DNA of 39,333 nt from Rhodospirillaceae bacterium (GTDB taxonomy: Bacteria > Pseudomonadota > Alphaproteobacteria > Rhodospirillales > JABJKH01), in the NCBI GenBank assembly GCA_018660465.1, contig JABJKH010000061.1:1-39333 (forward strand), in the 5' to 3' direction. The stretch's first letter is position 1. Each line of letters opens with the position of its first letter. This document shows positions 35,359 to 39,333 of the stretch, one piece after another. The position numbers were made by a program, and so were the translations under genes. Below the pieces are notes generated by a model, which was not told the origin of the DNA, made no database searches, and saw only the letters and a list, made by a program, of their open reading frames with translations.

Positions 35359-36240
35359 ATGGCCATTGAGATAAAAGAAATTGGCGTAATCGGTGCCGGG
35401 CAGATGGGTGGTGGCATCAGCCATGTCTTTACCCTTGCGGGTTATAAAATCCATCTATGCGATATTGATGAGGCGGCCTTGGAAAAGGCAATGGGGGCCA
35501 TCGATCGCAATATGTCGCGGCAGGTCGCACGCAAAAAGATTACGGACGACCAAAAGAATGACGCCTTGGCCCTGATTTCAACCGGCACGGATTTTGCTCC
35601 TCTCAGTAATTGTGATCTGATCATTGAAGCTGCCAGCGAAGACGAAGCGGTAAAGAAAGAAGTTCTCAAGAATCTCGGCCCTGTCTTAAAACCTGACGCG
35701 ATCGTTGCCTCCAACACGTCGTCGATTTCCATTACCCGCTTGGGCGCAACCATGGAGCGGCCTGAAAATTTCATGGGCATGCACTTCATGAACCCTGTGC
35801 CGATGATGGAACTGGTGGAACTGATCCGAGGTATCGCCACAGATCCTAAAACTTTCGATATCATCCGCGACCTGACCCGAAAATTGGGTAAGACGCCGGT
35901 CAGTTCCGAAGATTTCCCAGCCTTCCTGGTCAACCGAATTCTACTGCCGATGATCAACGAAGCTGTCTACACCTTGTATGAAGGTGTTGGCTCCGTCAGT
36001 GCCATCGACACAGCAATGAAACTCGGCACCAATCACCCGATGGGGCCGTTAGAATTGGCTGACTTCATTGGGTTGGACATTTGTTTGGCAGTAATGAATG
36101 TGCTCCACGAGGGCTTAGCCGATACCAAGTACCGTCCCTGTCCACTGTTGGTGAAATACGTGGAAGCCGGATGGCTTGGTCGAAAGACGGGTCGTGGGTT
36201 CTACGACTACGCGGGTGAGACGCCTGTTCCGACCAGGTAG
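35359..36240 (+). CDS. 3-hydroxybutyryl-CoA dehydrogenase (3-hydroxyacyl-CoA dehydrogenase family)
   Basis: The enzyme interconverts 3-hydroxyacyl-CoA and 3-oxoacyl-CoA with NAD(P). The 293-residue protein has the nucleotide-binding GVIGAGQMGGGI (residues 9-20) and the acidic CDID that follows. The catalytic histidine is in FMGMHFMNPVPMMELVE near residue 140. The C-terminal helical domain has AFLVNRILLPMINEA, GTNHPMGPLELADFIGLD and GRKTGRGFYDY. It is commonly found behind etfBA in alphaproteobacteria; whether it serves butanoate/PHB metabolism or general beta-oxidation cannot be decided. Confidence 0.92.
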   Translation: MAIEIKEIGVIGAGQMGGGISHVFTLAGYKIHLCDIDEAALEKAMGAIDRNMSRQVARKKITDDQKNDALALISTGTDFAPLSNCDLIIEAASEDEAVKKEVLKNLGPVLKPDAIVASNTSSISITRLGATMERPENFMGMHFMNPVPMMELVELIRGIATDPKTFDIIRDLTRKLGKTPVSSEDFPAFLVNRILLPMINEAVYTLYEGVGSVSAIDTAMKLGTNHPMGPLELADFIGLDICLAVMNVLHEGLADTKYRPCPLLVKYVEAGWLGRKTGRGFYDYAGETPVPTR

Positions 36241-36251
36241 ATATTTCGAAC

Positions 36252-37427
<1,176 letters not shown>

Positions 37428-37428
<1 letters not shown>

Positions 37429-38042
37429 TAGCCGCTGTTTTTACTCAAGATGTTGATGATGGGTTTAAAACTTTTTCGGTGATGTGGGGTCACACCAAGG
37501 CGTTCCAGACCCTCTTGATGAGCTTTTGTGCCATAGCCTGCGTTCCGTTCCCAGCCATATCCTGGGTAGGCTTCGGCAAGACCCGCCATGATCCTGTCTC
37601 TGGTAACCTTGGCAACAATAGAGGCGGCTGCGATGGAAAGCGATAGCCCATCCCCCTTAATGATGCACTGGACTTCGCAGGGTAATTTCGGCGGTCGGTT
37701 GCCATCAACCAAGGCAACATCCGGCGTCCCTTCAAGCCCCTTTAACGCGCGTCCCATGGCATTCAGAGTCGCTTGCAGGATGTTCACATCGTCGATTTCA
37801 TCAACCTCGGCAACACCGACACCGAAGTCGACGTGGTCTTGGAGGATATGGAATAGCTCCTCTCGTCGTGCCGGTTTGAGCTTTTTGGAATCGTCCAGTC
37901 CTTGGCGCAAGGTATCAGGTAAAGTCGCCGGGTTTAAGATAACCGCCCCGGCCACCACGGGTCCCGCCCAAGGCCCGCGACCGGCTTCGTCTATCCCCGC
38001 GACAACTCCCCCGACGGCCAATTCCAAATTGAAGTCAGGCAT
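37428..38042 (-). CDS. rnhB: Ribonuclease HII
   Basis: RNase HII cuts RNA in RNA-DNA hybrids and at single ribonucleotides in DNA. The 204-residue protein begins with the diagnostic AGIDEAGRGPWAGPVV, giving the acidic metal ligands D18 and E19. Another aspartate lies in VALVDGNRPP, and SIAAASIVAKVTRD follows. GYGWERNAGYGTKAHQEGL carries the GYG motif used for recognising the ribonucleotide junction. Its ATG lies 8 bp inside the end of the upstream antiporter gene, and ccrM follows after 108 bp. Confidence 0.95.
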
Positions 38043-39333
38043 CTTTGGTCTCTTTTGGCCCGGGTTCTTTTGGTTCAGGTTCCTTTGTTTCAGGTGGCTT
38101 CTTCTTTTCCAGTTTCTTTTTTACGCTGGCCTCAATCTTTTTTGCGGTTGCGTTAATCTTCTTACGGTAACGGCGGCTGTAATAGCTCGCCCGGCGGATG
38201 TTTAATGTGGTCCAGGATCGGGCCTCGCCGATCGAGGTTGTGACGGCCTTTGCTTCGCGACCATATATTATGCTCAGCACTTCACCTGCCGACTCTCGTC
38301 CGGCAAGCGCAACGACCTGCAAGCGACGCGCGGTTACCACCCAGAGTGGGCTGAGCGCCAGACTAAGCACCGTCACCGCAACCACCAATCGGCCAGTTTC
38401 CGGATTGATTAGCCCGTGGCTCATACCAACCAGAGACAGCAAAAAGGAAAATTCACCGATCTGGGCGAGCATGACACCGGCCAAAAATGCATGCTGCCAA
38501 GATTGGCCAAGGACGCGCAGAATGCCAACATTCAAGATCGTCTTAAATACCGCGACCATCAGGAACAACAGGAGTACCGCGTCCACGTTCTGCCAAATGT
38601 ATTCCAGATCAACCAGCAATCCGATGGACAGAAAGAATACCATCATCAGGATGCTCTGGATGGGTTTTGCGGATTCGAGCATGCTTGCGCGTTCATGGCT
38701 GTTGCCAATGACCAATCCGGCTAAAAATGCGCCATACGCGGCGGATAATCCCAAAATCCCCGATACGGCGGCGGCACCGAAACAAAACGCAAGTGCGCTT
38801 AAGGGTTTTAGGTCTTCGTGGCCTGCGACCATACGATCGAAAGGCAGGCGGACTTTTTTGCCGCGGCTCAGGTACCAGATTAACACAGCCAGGAAGACCA
38901 CCGAACCGCCTAATTTAATCAACACCAACCAGTCAAAACTTCCTTCCGCCAAGGCCCCAAGACCAAGCATCATTGGTACTACTGCCAAGTCTTGAGCGAT
39001 TAGCACACTCACTGTAATACGACCCGCACGGGTGCGGAGTTCGCCAATATCTTCGAGGACTTTGATTGCCACAGCCGTGCTTGATAGCGCTACCACAAAT
39101 CCAAGGACGACAGATACCTCCACAGAAAATCCTGCGACCTTGGCAGCCAGGATCATTACAGACGTGCTCACACCGATTTGAATTAATGTCGTTAGGACAG
39201 CGAGCTTCCATACCCGGCGAAACGCCCGCAACGACAATTCCATGCCGATCACAAACAGCAGCATCAGCACGCCAAGTTCCGCCAGAACGTCAATATCGCC
39301 GCGATCATGAACTACGGCAAACGCTGAGGGGCC
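38035..39333 (-). CDS. CPA2-family cation:proton antiporter (KefB-like), N-terminus outside the window
   Basis: This multi-spanning inner-membrane transporter exchanges protons for monovalent cations. The frame is open to the end of the window (reading GPSAFAV and LAELGVLMLLFVIGMELS), so the true start lies beyond 39333; a GTG at 39270 is internal. About ten hydrophobic segments are visible, with FVVALSSTAVAIKVLED and FLAGLVIGNS as family hallmarks. There is no TrkA-N/RCK domain after the membrane part. Instead a basic coiled segment and a Lys/Glu/Pro-rich tail (KKKPPETKEPEPKEPGPK) end the protein, and they overlap the rnhB start by 8 bp. The ion specificity is not predictable. Confidence 0.88.
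   Translation of the reverse strand, partial: GPSAFAVVHDRGDIDVLAELGVLMLLFVIGMELSLRAFRRVWKLAVLTTLIQIGVSTSVMILAAKVAGFSVEVSVVLGFVVALSSTAVAIKVLEDIGELRTRAGRITVSVLIAQDLAVVPMMLGLGALAEGSFDWLVLIKLGGSVVFLAVLIWYLSRGKKVRLPFDRMVAGHEDLKPLSALAFCFGAAAVSGILGLSAAYGAFLAGLVIGNSHERASMLESAKPIQSILMMVFFLSIGLLVDLEYIWQNVDAVLLLFLMVAVFKTILNVGILRVLGQSWQHAFLAGVMLAQIGEFSFLLSLVGMSHGLINPETGRLVVAVTVLSLALSPLWVVTARRLQVVALAGRESAGEVLSIIYGREAKAVTTSIGEARSWTTLNIRRASYYSRRYRKKINATAKKIEASVKKKLEKKKPPETKEPEPKEPGPKETKDA

Noticed and set aside
38198-38995. 265-codon open frame on the plus strand, antisense to the antiporter gene
   Set aside because: Composition is Ser/Thr/Pro/Arg-rich without domain pattern, and the opposite strand encodes a clear membrane transporter. 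It is a shadow frame caused by codon bias.

Overview
The window is a gene-dense piece (no gap over 200 bp) of an alphaproteobacterial chromosome, most likely from Rhodospirillales in the broad sense. The pointers are a CcrM-type GANTC methyltransferase next to rnhB, the pgsA-Moco cluster after uvrC, a PetP/PetR-like regulator pair, the DUF2849-cysI-DUF934 sulfite reduction cluster, the order ribF-ileS-lspA-DUF3035 lipoprotein-M16-M16, and a short twin-transmembrane protein before a PduO adenosyltransferase and etfBA. Moderate GC and uniform codon use give no sign of a recently acquired island. No tRNA, rRNA, CRISPR array, insertion sequence or prophage was seen.

Layout. 1-4283 (+): 3' end of uvrC, pgsA, then mobB, moeA, moaD, moaE (molybdenum cofactor) and a LOG-family nucleosidase. 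4280-5161 (-): ilvE, divergent from 5293-8525 (+): MarR regulator, OmpR-type response regulator, EnvZ-type kinase, membrane-anchored retropepsin-like protease. 8522-9862 (-) and 9948-10169 (+): a divergent biotin carboxylase and mini biotin carrier without a carboxyltransferase. 10353-12806 (+): DUF2849, sulfite reductase, DUF934. 12967-19401 (+): nadA, nadC, an orphan protein resembling the core-binding domain of tyrosine recombinases, then bioF-bioD-bioA-bioB. A 110-bp inverted palindromic element separates bioB from a convergent secreted M23 peptidase (19522-20592, -). 20683-32703 (+): ribF, ileS, lspA, a DUF3035 lipoprotein, two M16 peptidase subunits, pgi, mutL and an unrecognised methyltransferase-fold protein. 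32727-36240 (+): a 59-residue twin-transmembrane protein, cobalamin adenosyltransferase, etfB, etfA, 3-hydroxyacyl-CoA dehydrogenase. 36252-39333 (-): ccrM, rnhB and a CPA2 antiporter that runs off the window.

Several genes connect functionally. The biotin operon makes the cofactor for the carboxylase/carrier pair. Signal peptidase II lies beside a lipoprotein that needs it. The two M16 proteins look like a catalytic and a non-catalytic subunit of one protease. EtfAB and the hydroxyacyl-CoA dehydrogenase belong to acyl-CoA oxidation, and the adenosyltransferase supplies B12-dependent mutases.

Most genes are recognisable housekeeping genes, and I found no convincing wholly new system. The items most worth a second look are the regulatory palindrome between ilvE and the MarR gene, the GANTC cluster in front of ccrM, the orphan recombinase-like domain in the NAD/biotin block, the urea-carboxylase-like stand-alone BC/BCCP pair, and the unknown gene translationally coupled to mutL.
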